Of a DNA stretch of 8,773 bases, positions 1-6,216 are shown one piece after another. Made by a program: the position numbers and the translations under genes. This DNA is from an uncultured Parvibacter sp. GTDB lineage: Bacteria; Actinomycetota; Coriobacteriia; Coriobacteriales; Eggerthellaceae. Position 1 is the first letter of the stretch, and every line of letters starts with the position of its first letter. Under the pieces are notes generated by a model that was not told where the DNA came from, did no database searches, and was given only the letters and a program-made list of their open reading frames with translations. The stretch is taken from the NCBI GenBank assembly GCA_910587945.1, contig CAJUNI010000015.1, forward strand, positions 1 to 8,773, given 5' to 3'.

Positions 1-38
1 AAAACGCGTAAGTTCTGAGAAAGAGGAGAGGAGGAACC

Positions 39-782
39 ATGACCCAGTACGGATTTCTTTTCGATATGAACCGTTGCTATGCATGTCAAGCATGCAGCGT
101 AGCTTGCAAAGACTGGAACGGCATTGATCCTGGTGCCGAGAAGTGGATGACTGTCTACGAATGGGAAAATGGCACGTTCCCCAACATTCGTTTACATGCA
201 CTCGCATTCCCTTGCGCCCACTGCGAAGATCCTTCCTGCGTGAAGGTGTGCCCCAACGGCGCGATTTACAAAGAGGACGAGTTCGGCGCTGTTCTGGTTG
301 ACCAGGACAAGTGCGATGGCTGCCGCAAGTGCTATGACGCATGCCCCTATGGCGCTCCGAAGTTCGCGAGCGACGAGCCCTCTGCCAAGATGAGCAAGTG
401 CACCATGTGTATTGACCGCTTGGCTGAAGGCAATCAGCCGGTCTGCACGCTGAGCTGCCCGCTGCGCGCCTTTGACTTTGGCCCGCTTGACGAGCTTATC
501 GAGAAGTATGGCGACGTGCGTTACTGCGAAGGTATGCCGAGCCCCGACGCCACGAAGCCGGCCTATCTCATCTGGAATCCTCGCGAGAAAACTCCGCTTT
601 TGCCCTATGACCCGGCTGAGGCTATTGCCTTGAATCAGCAGCGTGGTGATTTGGGCACGATGTTCGAGAGCGAAGAGGATCTTACGACCTTTGATGAGGG
701 CACCATTCGTCGCGACAAGCTTGTGATGAAGCATGCCACCAACATCGACCTTATGCGTGCAACCCGTAACGACATGGCCTAA
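39..782 (+). CDS. dmsB: DMSO reductase-type iron-sulfur subunit B (four [4Fe-4S] ferredoxin-like)
   Basis: Electron-transfer subunit of a complex-iron-sulfur-molybdoenzyme, expected to pass electrons to a molybdopterin catalytic subunit. All 16 cluster cysteines are visible in four groups: C13/C16/C19/C23, C59/C62/C67/C71, C92/C95/C98/C102 and C121/C124/C136/C140. No cysteine is replaced, unlike NarH. It has no signal peptide, as is usual for DmsB-type subunits, which are exported with a Tat-bearing partner. At 247 residues it is about 40 longer than E. coli DmsB (205); the extra part is an acidic/basic tail after about residue 190. The ATG follows AGGAGG with 4 nt spacing. In-frame stops at 9-11 and 16-18 fit the end of a preceding gene, presumably the catalytic subunit, but too little is visible to say. 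No membrane-anchor or TorD-like chaperone gene follows. The family call is firm; the substrate (DMSO, TMAO, tetrathionate or other) is unknown. Confidence 0.9.
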   Translation: MTQYGFLFDMNRCYACQACSVACKDWNGIDPGAEKWMTVYEWENGTFPNIRLHALAFPCAHCEDPSCVKVCPNGAIYKEDEFGAVLVDQDKCDGCRKCYDACPYGAPKFASDEPSAKMSKCTMCIDRLAEGNQPVCTLSCPLRAFDFGPLDELIEKYGDVRYCEGMPSPDATKPAYLIWNPREKTPLLPYDPAEAIALNQQRGDLGTMFESEEDLTTFDEGTIRRDKLVMKHATNIDLMRATRNDMA

Positions 783-803
783 GCCACGGTTGCGGTTCTA
801 ATT

Positions 804-852
804 CAGAGGGTGGGCTTGGGCTCTGCTTGAGGTGCTTGAGCCCCACCTTCTG
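804..852 (+). terminator. Hairpin after the iron-sulfur subunit gene, terminator-like without U-tract
   Basis: The outer arms 804-812 and 844-852 pair with one G-U. The inner arms GGGCTC (818-823) and GAGCCC (838-843) pair perfectly, giving one long hairpin with a small bulge. It starts 21 nt after the stop codon. There is no run of T after it, so it could be a U-less terminator, an mRNA 3' stabiliser or an attenuator before the next gene. Confidence 0.45.
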
Positions 853-908
853 ACCTTGCACCAACTATGTCCGCTTCTGGATTGGAGGAGCTGGAAGCGG
901 GCTTAGGG

Positions 909-918
909 GATATATAAC
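909..918 (+). promoter_or_regulatory. AT-rich possible -10 region before the GntP permease
   Basis: GATATATAAC is the only AT-rich stretch in the gap and holds TATAAC at 913-918, a 5/6 match to the -10 consensus. No good -35 hexamer lies 16-18 nt upstream (CTGGAA at 891-896 is a poor match). The promoter call is therefore weak. Confidence 0.3.
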
Positions 919-940
919 CTGTTTTTGAAAGGGGAAAGAA

Positions 941-2260
941 ATGGAGTGGATTGGAGTACTCGGCATTATCGTCGGTCTCGTCTTCTTCGTCGTTGCAGCC
1001 ATGAAGGGGTGGAACGTACTTATTACGTCCATCGTGACTGCAATCGTCATCGCACTTACCAATGGCATGGACATCATGAATTCCATGGTTGGTGCAGAAT
1101 CATCTTACGTTACGGGCCTTGCAGGCTTTATCCGTGGCAACTTACTGATCTTCATGGGCGGCGCCATCATGGGCGAGTTCATGGACAAGTCTGGTGCTGC
1201 TAAGGCCATCGCTCAGTTCGTTATGAACAAGGTTGGCACCAAGAGCCCTTATCTGGTGCTTCTGGGTATTGCTGCTGTAGGCGCTGTGCTTACCTACGCT
1301 GGCATCTCCATGTTCGTTGCTATGTTCGCCTTGATTCCGTTGGCTCGCCCGATGTTCCGCGAGTGCAACATTCCGTGGCATCTGTTCTGCGCGGCATGGT
1401 CTTTGGCTGCTTGCTCGTTCACCATGGCTATGATCCCGGGCGTTCCGGCTGTAGCTTGGATTAATGCTGCTAATGGCTGCGGCGTTTCTCTGACCGCTGC
1501 TCCCATCATGGGTATCGTAGGCTCCATCATCGCTATTGTCGTGAGCTGCATCTACATCAAGTTTGCCTTGAAGCGCGCTCAGGCTAAGGGCGAGCACTTC
1601 GTGGCAGACGCTGATGACGTGGCTGTGGAAGAAGACAAGAATATCCCGCCGGTAGGCCTGGCTCTTCTTCCCTTGATCGTGCTCATCGCTGTGATCATTG
1701 GTCTGTCTGCAACGGGCATGAAGAACGTTGTCTACATCGGCATGCTCGCTGGCATCATCGTTTCCATGATCTGCTTCTTCAAGTATGTGCCTTCCATGCG
1801 CGACACCCTGGGCAAGGGCGCTGTGGCTGGCGTAGGTCCTGCCGTATTCACCTCTGCTGCTGTAGGTGTTGGCACCGTTGCTGCCGCATCCGTTGGCTTC
1901 ACGGTTATCTATGAGGCTATCTTCAACATGCCTGGTGGCACCTATGTATCTGCCGCTACCATGGCTGCTGCTCTCGGTGGCATCATGGGTTCTGGCTCTG
2001 GCGCTGTGGGCATCATCTCCCAGAACTTCTTGGCTCCTTATCTAGCCACCGGTGTTGATCCTGCTGCGTTGGCAAAGATCATCGCCACCTCTGCCACCAT
2101 CGGTGGCGCTCTGCCGAACTCCGGCGCTATGTTCGGCATGCTGGCTGCTATGGGCTTGAATCACAAGAATTCCTACAAGCACATCGCTGCCATTTCGATC
2201 GGTGCTGGTCTCTGCGCTTTGATCGTCATGATCATCATGGCCAACATCGGCATCGTCTAA
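941..2260 (+). CDS. GntP-family organic acid permease
   Basis: Polytopic inner-membrane transporter of 439 residues, the usual length for the GntP/ion-transporter superfamily (gluconate, hydroxybutyrate and related carboxylates). It is almost entirely hydrophobic. A family-typical segment GEFMDKSGAAKAIA lies near residues 78-91. A Gly/Ser/Ala-rich stretch with GSGSGAVG follows around residues 350-360, then a paired re-entrant-like GGALPNSGAMFG segment near 390-400. A charged cytoplasmic loop rich in Asp/Glu/Lys lies around residues 210-235. The ATG at 941 follows AAAGGGG (928-934) with 6 nt spacing. It lies 158 nt behind the iron-sulfur subunit with a hairpin between, so co-transcription is possible but not shown. 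The substrate cannot be read from sequence; a carboxylate feeding or leaving the respiratory pathway is inference. Confidence 0.8.
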   Translation: MEWIGVLGIIVGLVFFVVAAMKGWNVLITSIVTAIVIALTNGMDIMNSMVGAESSYVTGLAGFIRGNLLIFMGGAIMGEFMDKSGAAKAIAQFVMNKVGTKSPYLVLLGIAAVGAVLTYAGISMFVAMFALIPLARPMFRECNIPWHLFCAAWSLAACSFTMAMIPGVPAVAWINAANGCGVSLTAAPIMGIVGSIIAIVVSCIYIKFALKRAQAKGEHFVADADDVAVEEDKNIPPVGLALLPLIVLIAVIIGLSATGMKNVVYIGMLAGIIVSMICFFKYVPSMRDTLGKGAVAGVGPAVFTSAAVGVGTVAAASVGFTVIYEAIFNMPGGTYVSAATMAAALGGIMGSGSGAVGIISQNFLAPYLATGVDPAALAKIIATSATIGGALPNSGAMFGMLAAMGLNHKNSYKHIAAISIGAGLCALIVMIIMANIGIV

Positions 2261-2282
2261 GTTTCTTCACTATCGAGACGAG

Positions 2283-2311
2283 CAGGGTGTTAGGCCAGTC
2301 CTAACACCCTG
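2283..2311 (+). terminator. Perfect 12-bp hairpin, likely terminator of the GntP gene
   Basis: The arms 2283-2294 (CAGGGTGTTAGG) and 2300-2311 are exact reverse complements around a 5-nt loop. The hairpin begins 22 nt after the stop codon. Only GGATTT follows, so there is no real U-tract; the position and perfect stem still argue for a 3' end signal. Confidence 0.6.
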
Positions 2312-2443
2312 GGATTTACAGGCTGAGTGGTGAGACTCAGATGCAACCCTGAAAAGCCCTATTCATCGTCTTAATTCCTTGTCTGACCTTGCTCATGATC
2401 CTACTCGTCCTCCGGAATGGATCTATGAGCTTCCTCAGAGAGT

Positions 2444-2450
2444 AAAGGAG
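2444..2450 (+). promoter_or_regulatory. Strong ribosome binding site of the zinc-ribbon gene
   Basis: AAAGGAG sits 7 nt before the ATG at 2458. This near-ideal site is the main nucleotide evidence that the short, low-complexity reading frame downstream is really translated. Confidence 0.7.
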
Positions 2451-2457
2451 ACCTCTC

Positions 2458-2703
2458 ATGTGTTTTAGACCTGCTACTGCCGGTGCCCCCACCGGACCGA
2501 CCAACTGTCCTGAGTGCGGCAAAGAGCTGCAAATTATGCCGGGTATGGACTTGAAGGAATGCCCGTTCTGTCATTGCGACTTTACGCCTTACAAGAATGC
2601 TCCTGGCGCCCCTGGCGCTCCGGCAGCCCCCGGTGCCCCGGGTGCCCCGAAAGCTCCGGGCGCTCCTGGTGTCCCGGCCGCTCCTAAGGCTCCTGGTGCC
2701 TAA
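2458..2703 (+). CDS. Small zinc-ribbon protein with (Ala-Pro-X) repeat tail, unrecognised
   Basis: 81-residue protein of unknown function. Residues 17-38 form a zinc-ribbon-like knuckle pair, CPEC (17-20) and CPFC (35-38) separated by 14 residues, with extra Cys2, His39 and Cys40 nearby. From residue 48 to the end the chain is eleven consecutive triplets of the pattern A/V-P-G/A/K, a collagen-like or flexible rod-like tail with two Lys. There is no signal peptide or membrane segment, so it is probably cytosolic. The codons for Ala, Pro and Gly vary between repeats, so the tail is kept at protein level rather than being a fresh DNA expansion. The strong upstream ribosome site supports expression. 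It stands alone between two permease genes, with hairpins on both sides. A metal-binding, RNA-binding or protein-bridging role is possible; none is shown. Confidence 0.7.
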   Translation: MCFRPATAGAPTGPTNCPECGKELQIMPGMDLKECPFCHCDFTPYKNAPGAPGAPAAPGAPGAPKAPGAPGVPAAPKAPGA

Positions 2704-2713
2704 GAGTTTTGAT

Positions 2714-2744
2714 GCCTCCGCTTACCTCTAGGGATAAGGGAGGC
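2714..2744 (+). terminator. Hairpin 10 nt after the zinc-ribbon gene
   Basis: GCCTCC (2714-2719) pairs with GGAGGC at 2739-2744. The stem continues with CTTA/TAAG and CC/GG with one bulged base on each side, closing on TCTAG. There is no U-tract. Its location right after a stop codon suggests a 3' end structure. Confidence 0.4.
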
Positions 2745-2745
2745 T

Positions 2746-2903
2746 TGCCCGCGCCATTGACGGGCAGAGGAATTGGGCTGAGCAATTACTCTCAGCCCCT
2801 TTCCCGAACGAGTCAGTGCTGCTGATTTGTTCGGGAAGGGGATAGGACGCCTGACTACCGATCCACAGATGTAGAACGGCGCGCCATAAGGGAACGACGC
2901 GCC
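2746..2903 (+). promoter_or_regulatory. Hairpin-dense leader before the NCS1 permease
   Basis: Four more stem-loops follow in a row: 2746-2751/2761-2766 (6 bp); 2775-2782/2791-2798 (8 bp perfect); 2796-2809/2829-2841 (13 bp with one bulged T); and 2878-2883/2898-2903 (6 bp), which ends 7 nt before the ribosome binding site GGGGAG (2911-2916). The second and third stems share 2796-2798 and so partly compete. I recognise no known riboswitch class: there is no TPP, purine or preQ1 core. It may hold a terminator plus a cis-regulatory leader. Confidence 0.4.
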
Positions 2904-2922
2904 CAAGCGAGGGGAGTCACCC

Positions 2923-4428
2923 ATGACTGGAAAACAATCCACCAATTCAAAAGGAAAGCCCACCGTGGAGGTGAAAGCGCCTGCTCAAGGTCGTGCACCC
3001 TCGGGCAACTCTGATGGGGGAGAAGGAACTACGCCCGCCGACACCTCAGGCGGCTCAGGCAGCGGTAAAGTTTCGCTTTTTGAGAAAGTTCCCGAAAGCG
3101 AACGGCTTGCCTGGCCTGATATTGCCGCCATTTTATCGGGAGTAGTTTCAAGCTTGTCAAAGCTTATGGGCGGCGGCATCGTAGCGTTTTATGCTGGCTG
3201 CCAGCTGGGTGGTTTGGCCGTGGCCATCACCTTTGCTCTTTCTTTTGTGCTGACCTACTTTGTCGGTAAGATTTGCTTCCGCGAAGGTCTGCCCAATAAC
3301 GTGGTTTCCCGTTTCTATATTTTCGGTAAGAAGGGTTCTGCCGCGGGTTCTCTTATCTGGATTTTTGTATTGGTCGGCGTACTTGCCGTAGGTACCGTTC
3401 AGCTCGGTAATGCTATTCTTTTCGCTTTTGGCTGGGAAAGCGAAATGGCCCGCTGGCTCCTCTTTATTGGCATCTCCTGCGTGTGGGTAATCATGGCGCT
3501 GTTTGGCACCAAGATCATTGCCCGCATGAATGCGGTGTTTGTGGTAGCGCTGTTCTGCGTCATGGGCTATGTGGTCTATCTGATTGCCTCTGAAGGACAG
3601 CTCGTCGAAGCGGCAACCCATGGCATTCTGATTCCCGGCGTCGGACCCGTAGAGGGTTTTGCCTATTCCGTGAACTACGCCATTATGACTTCTGGTTTGT
3701 TGGCTTTATTCGCGGCCGACTTCACTCGTTTTGCCCGCAAAGAAAAGGACCTAGTTCCCATCTCACTTGTGGGTAGTCTCTTTGCCATTATTACCTACAT
3801 CTTTGGTGCTCTCATCACGTTCTATGGGTTTACGAAGTCCGTTGAGTACTTTACTCAGATGGGCTATGAAGGCGCGGCTGCCGCCAATATGGCGGTAACT
3901 AACCCGGGTGTTTCTCTGGTACTAGCAGCAGGCGGTATTGGCTTGGCCATCATCTGTCTCTCCCAAATGAAAGTGGAGACGTCAAACTCTATTGGTGGCG
4001 CGAATGCCGTATCCAATCTCATTCACTCCACAACCGGCAAATCGGTGCCCTGGGCTGTGGCAGTTATCGTGGCGAACGCCATCGGCCTTGCCTTTATCCT
4101 GGGCGGTATTTTGGAGCAGATCAATGCCTTCATGAGCTATGGCTCAATCTTGACCTCTTCGTGGTGTGTGCTGTTGATTACTGATTATTACATCGTCCGC
4201 GGCAAAATGGGCATTGGTAAACAGGGTATTAATGTAGGCCAAGAAGAGTTCGGTGTGAATTGGCGCGGCGTAACTACCTTAGCGGTAGTTACGGTGATAG
4301 GAAGTTCGCTCTACGCTACGGGCATTGTGTCGGTGCCGTTCTTGGTGGTGGCTCCCTTATCGATGGTTATGTATATCATCGTGAGCTACTGTGTCCGTGA
4401 AAAAGTACGGAGTGGCCAGATTGCCTAA
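2923..4428 (+). CDS. NCS1-family nucleobase permease (CodB-like, purine/cytosine)
   Basis: Inner-membrane symporter of the nucleobase:cation symporter-1 family, 501 residues. Seen in sequence: the pre-TM1 segment WPDIAAILSGVV (about 64-75), then a hydrophobic core of about twelve helices. Family-typical ADFTRFARKEKD lies at 265-276 and DYYIVR at 421-426. It is most like bacterial CodB-type permeases, so cytosine or another pyrimidine/purine is the likely cargo. The CytX type (hydroxymethylpyrimidine) is an alternative, though no TPP riboswitch is visible upstream. The first 50 residues are a Gly/Ser/Pro/Lys-rich hydrophilic tail, long for this family. The ATG follows GGGGAG with 6 nt spacing; a GTG at 2965 would shorten the tail but has poorer spacing. 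No deaminase gene adjoins it. Confidence 0.85.
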   Translation: MTGKQSTNSKGKPTVEVKAPAQGRAPSGNSDGGEGTTPADTSGGSGSGKVSLFEKVPESERLAWPDIAAILSGVVSSLSKLMGGGIVAFYAGCQLGGLAVAITFALSFVLTYFVGKICFREGLPNNVVSRFYIFGKKGSAAGSLIWIFVLVGVLAVGTVQLGNAILFAFGWESEMARWLLFIGISCVWVIMALFGTKIIARMNAVFVVALFCVMGYVVYLIASEGQLVEAATHGILIPGVGPVEGFAYSVNYAIMTSGLLALFAADFTRFARKEKDLVPISLVGSLFAIITYIFGALITFYGFTKSVEYFTQMGYEGAAAANMAVTNPGVSLVLAAGGIGLAIICLSQMKVETSNSIGGANAVSNLIHSTTGKSVPWAVAVIVANAIGLAFILGGILEQINAFMSYGSILTSSWCVLLITDYYIVRGKMGIGKQGINVGQEEFGVNWRGVTTLAVVTVIGSSLYATGIVSVPFLVVAPLSMVMYIIVSYCVREKVRSGQIA

Positions 4429-4459
4429 GCGGTCTACTTGTTAAACTTGTAGCAATGAA

Positions 4460-4490
4460 AATGCGGGGCAGCCAGGAGCTGCCCCGCATT
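4460..4490. terminator. Perfect 13-bp GC-rich hairpin after the NCS1 permease
   Basis: Arms 4460-4472 (AATGCGGGGCAGC) and 4478-4490 are exact reverse complements around a CAGGA loop, 31 nt past the permease stop. A short A-run precedes it and ATTCT follows, so it could act on either strand. This is the best terminator candidate in the window, although the T-run is short. Confidence 0.7.
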
Positions 4491-4495
4491 CTATG

Positions 4496-4558
4496 GTGCA
4501 AAGCGAAGGGATTCCGCTCAGAAGCTTCGCAGCCTTCGCTCCACCCTTCGCTTTGCGC
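4496..4558. repeat. Hairpin repeat, copy 1
   Basis: First of two 55-bp direct repeats (core 4500-4554). Each core is itself an inverted repeat: AAAGCGAAGGG pairs with the CCCTTCGCTTT arm at 4544-4554 around a 33-nt inner part. The inner part contains the palindrome GAAGCTTC and an extra CCTTCGCT that could compete for the left arm. Outside the shared core the stem goes on with C4499-G4555, G4498-C4556, a G-U pair and G4496-C4558. Confidence 0.85.
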
Positions 4559-4607
4559 AGAGTAGCGTAATGCAGGATTCATCTAGGATCTCAGCTCGGG
4601 CCTTGGG

Positions 4608-4670
4608 GATAAAAGCGAAGGGATTTCGCTCAGAAGCTTCGCAGCCTTCGCTCCACCCTTCGCTTTTATT
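4608..4670. repeat. Hairpin repeat, copy 2
   Basis: Second copy (core 4612-4666), exactly 112 bp from the first and differing at one base (T4626 against C4514). The stem continues past the core with A4611-T4667, T4610-A4668, A4609-T4669 and a G-T pair, a different sequence from copy 1 but still complementary. Here the stem ends in CTTTTAT on either strand, so this copy could also serve as a bidirectional terminator for the convergent genes. Confidence 0.85.
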
Positions 4671-4714
4671 GAGGGAGAAGCTACCCTCTCTTAAGGTTCA
4701 CCAGGAGAGCCCGC

Positions 4715-5167
4715 TTAGGCCAGGCGTGTCTTGCCCGTTACCGGGCAGCGAATTTCGCCTCCTTGATGGAGGAAATGAATCAAAAAGCCAATGCCTGCTA
4801 AAGCGAGGGCAGCGCCAAGGCCCGTATAGAAAAAGGCTACAAACCAGCCAGGCACAATGTCGGCAGCGCGCAGGCCAATGCCGCCGCTCATCATAATGGC
4901 CATGATGATATAGCCCTTGATATCGAAAAACTTCAGGACATGCATGCGATTTTCGCCATAGCTGCGGATGCGATCAGCGTGTTTTCCCACCAAACGACTA
5001 AACATCGCATGGAAAAGAATAAACACCACGGGGATGCCAATGAGCCACAGCCAAAGCGATCCTTCGCCGGCCAGGATGGAGAGAATACCCAGGCGAAGGA
5101 TATTGATGCCGGCTACAAACCAGACCGCAGCAGCAATGAGGAGAAGATATTTGGCACGAACTTTCAT
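4715..5167 (-). CDS. Conserved four-helix membrane protein of unknown function
   Basis: 150-residue inner-membrane protein. Hydrophobic segments lie at about 7-32, 38-56, 85-99 and 107-131. A basic loop at 58-75 separates helices 2 and 3, and the short tail has one Cys (141). The segment around FFDIKGYIIMAIMMSGGIGLR and the following AFFYTGLGAALALAG look like a conserved core, which I associate from memory with uncharacterised membrane proteins of diverse bacteria. No catalytic motif is visible. The ATG at 5167 is preceded by AAGGA with 6 nt spacing. It begins only 24 nt after the lipoprotein stop, so the two are almost certainly one operon and may act together at the membrane. Downstream lies the hairpin repeat region. 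Confidence 0.75.
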   Translation of the reverse strand: MKVRAKYLLLIAAAVWFVAGINILRLGILSILAGEGSLWLWLIGIPVVFILFHAMFSRLVGKHADRIRSYGENRMHVLKFFDIKGYIIMAIMMSGGIGLRAADIVPGWFVAFFYTGLGAALALAGIGFLIHFLHQGGEIRCPVTGKTRLA

Positions 5168-5191
5168 GACGGATCCTTGGGAACACGCAGC

Positions 5192-6109
5192 TTACTTTTG
5201 AGGAAGGGCCACAATCCAATAGATGGCAGAGCCGTGGCCGAATTCTACATCGAGACGATAGAGGGCCTGGGGAGTCATGGAAAGGGTTACCTCGCCATCA
5301 ACAACGCTGCAGGACTGGGCTTCACTGCCTTGGGCCAAATCTACCATCGTGTCGCCGTCGGCAGCATAGACCGGAATGGAAGAGGACTGGGCGCTGAGTA
5401 CAGGGAAATCAAAACCTAAGGTGATATCGGTGGTGCCGTCAATGTGCACATCGGGCACCGAGGGAGCTAACACTCCGGCTTCATTGAAGGCACTAATGTC
5501 CTCGCTTACAACCTCATCACCCGCTTCGTTAACATAGGAGGCGCTAAAAGGCGTAAGCATGACGCTTACATTAGCTAAAGAGGTTTGGTAAGACGCATTG
5601 CCTACCGGCGGCTCGTCTTGGCTCGGGGTCACGAGGACTTCGGCCACTAAGCTCTCGAAGCGGTCTTTGTCGGCCTCCGTACCTTCAGCAATGCGCACGA
5701 GCTTAGAAACGCCCGGGTATTGGCCGGGATAGCTCTCAAGCATGATGCCATTGCCGGTTACTTCTAAGGTATCTCCCGGATTGAGGGCGTCAAGAGCAAC
5801 GGAGGCGCCGTCGCTGTCGCTGATGCCGCCTTCAGGAATAGGGGCAAAGTAGGGGGTTTCGTTGTCTGCATCGACCAAGAGCAGGGAATCCTCTTGGACG
5901 GCGGCTACGTAGGCGCGGGATACCAACTCATTGGTGGCGGTGCTGCGATCTTGGCTGGTGGTGTCAGAGGTTGTCTCGGGGACGTTGTCCGCAGCTCCGG
6001 TAATGAGGGGAGAGCATCCTCCTAAAACCCCGGTGAGGGCAAGCGTGGCTACCGCGATGGCTACGGGGCGGCCTTTGGCCTTGAGATCAAAGCTCTGAGA
6101 TGAGGTCAC
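5192..6109 (-). CDS. Predicted lipoprotein of unknown function
   Basis: 305-residue exported lipoprotein. The N-terminus has a basic stretch (K10-R14), a hydrophobic h-region (15-30) and a lipobox LGGC with the lipidated Cys at residue 32. A Thr/Ser-rich linker (about 42-62) leads into a small beta-rich domain (about 63-145). This domain contains ESYPGQYPG near 124-132, a pattern that reminds me of DUF3221-like domains. The second half (about 150-305) has further beta-strand-like stretches and no recognised motif. The start is GTG at 6109, preceded by AAAGGAG with 5 nt spacing; no ATG in frame is better placed. A TATAAT box lies just upstream, so this gene probably starts its own two-gene transcript with the membrane protein 24 nt downstream. 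A role in envelope binding or sensing is a guess. Confidence 0.8.
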   Translation of the reverse strand: MTSSQSFDLKAKGRPVAIAVATLALTGVLGGCSPLITGAADNVPETTSDTTSQDRSTATNELVSRAYVAAVQEDSLLLVDADNETPYFAPIPEGGISDSDGASVALDALNPGDTLEVTGNGIMLESYPGQYPGVSKLVRIAEGTEADKDRFESLVAEVLVTPSQDEPPVGNASYQTSLANVSVMLTPFSASYVNEAGDEVVSEDISAFNEAGVLAPSVPDVHIDGTTDITLGFDFPVLSAQSSSIPVYAADGDTMVDLAQGSEAQSCSVVDGEVTLSMTPQALYRLDVEFGHGSAIYWIVALPQK

Positions 6110-6114
6110 AATAA

Positions 6115-6121
6115 CTCCTTT
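6115..6121 (-). promoter_or_regulatory. Ribosome binding site that fixes the GTG start of the lipoprotein
   Basis: AAAGGAG on the minus strand lies 5 nt before GTG at 6109. It decides the start in favour of GTG. Confidence 0.7.
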
Positions 6122-6142
6122 AACGCATAAGAACTTTTGCCG

Positions 6143-6148
6143 ATTATA
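6143..6148 (-). promoter_or_regulatory. Perfect TATAAT -10 box for the lipoprotein operon
   Basis: TATAAT on the minus strand ends 33 nt before the GTG start, which predicts a 5' UTR of about 25-30 nt. The -35 region 17 nt further upstream is poor, so the promoter may be weak or need an activator. It sits in the 107-nt gap after the MFS gene, separating the two transcription units. Confidence 0.55.
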
Positions 6149-6177
6149 GCGGGTTGGCGAGGGACCGATCTCACGGA

Positions 6178-6199
6178 GCGGGTTTCTCAGGAAAGCCGC
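6178..6199 (-). terminator. Weak hairpin after the MFS gene
   Basis: GCGG/CCGC and TTTC/GAAA pair on either side of a G-G mismatch, closing on a 4-nt loop, 17 nt after the MFS stop. No U-tract follows on the minus strand. It is a weak candidate for ending the NUDIX-MFS transcript. Confidence 0.25.
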
Positions 6200-6216
6200 A
6201 TAATCGAGGGGCGTAT

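Noticed and set aside
2321..2360. CTGAG and ACCCTGAA blocks resembling parts of a TPP riboswitch before the zinc-ribbon gene
   Set aside because: The essential CCTGATCTGG-type 3' block is missing and the CTGAGT simply pairs with ACTCAG nearby as a 6-bp hairpin.
4376..4582. Minus-strand frame of about 68 codons over hairpin repeat copy 1 and the permease end
   Set aside because: It overlaps the permease coding end, the perfect terminator hairpin and the repeat, with no ribosome site.
4496..4670. CRISPR array
   Set aside because: There are only two copies, each internally palindromic and 55 bp long, with a single 50-60 bp interval and no cas genes in the window.
4570..4896. Plus-strand open frame of about 108 codons across the repeat and the end of the membrane protein gene
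   Set aside because: It runs through the hairpin repeat and antisense to a well-supported gene, has no ribosome site, and its composition (Arg/Gln/Ser-rich) is typical of a shadow frame.
4940..5419. Long plus-strand frame of about 159 codons
   Set aside because: It is antisense to both the four-helix protein and the lipoprotein, which have ribosome sites, a lipobox and membrane helices; the plus frame has none of these.
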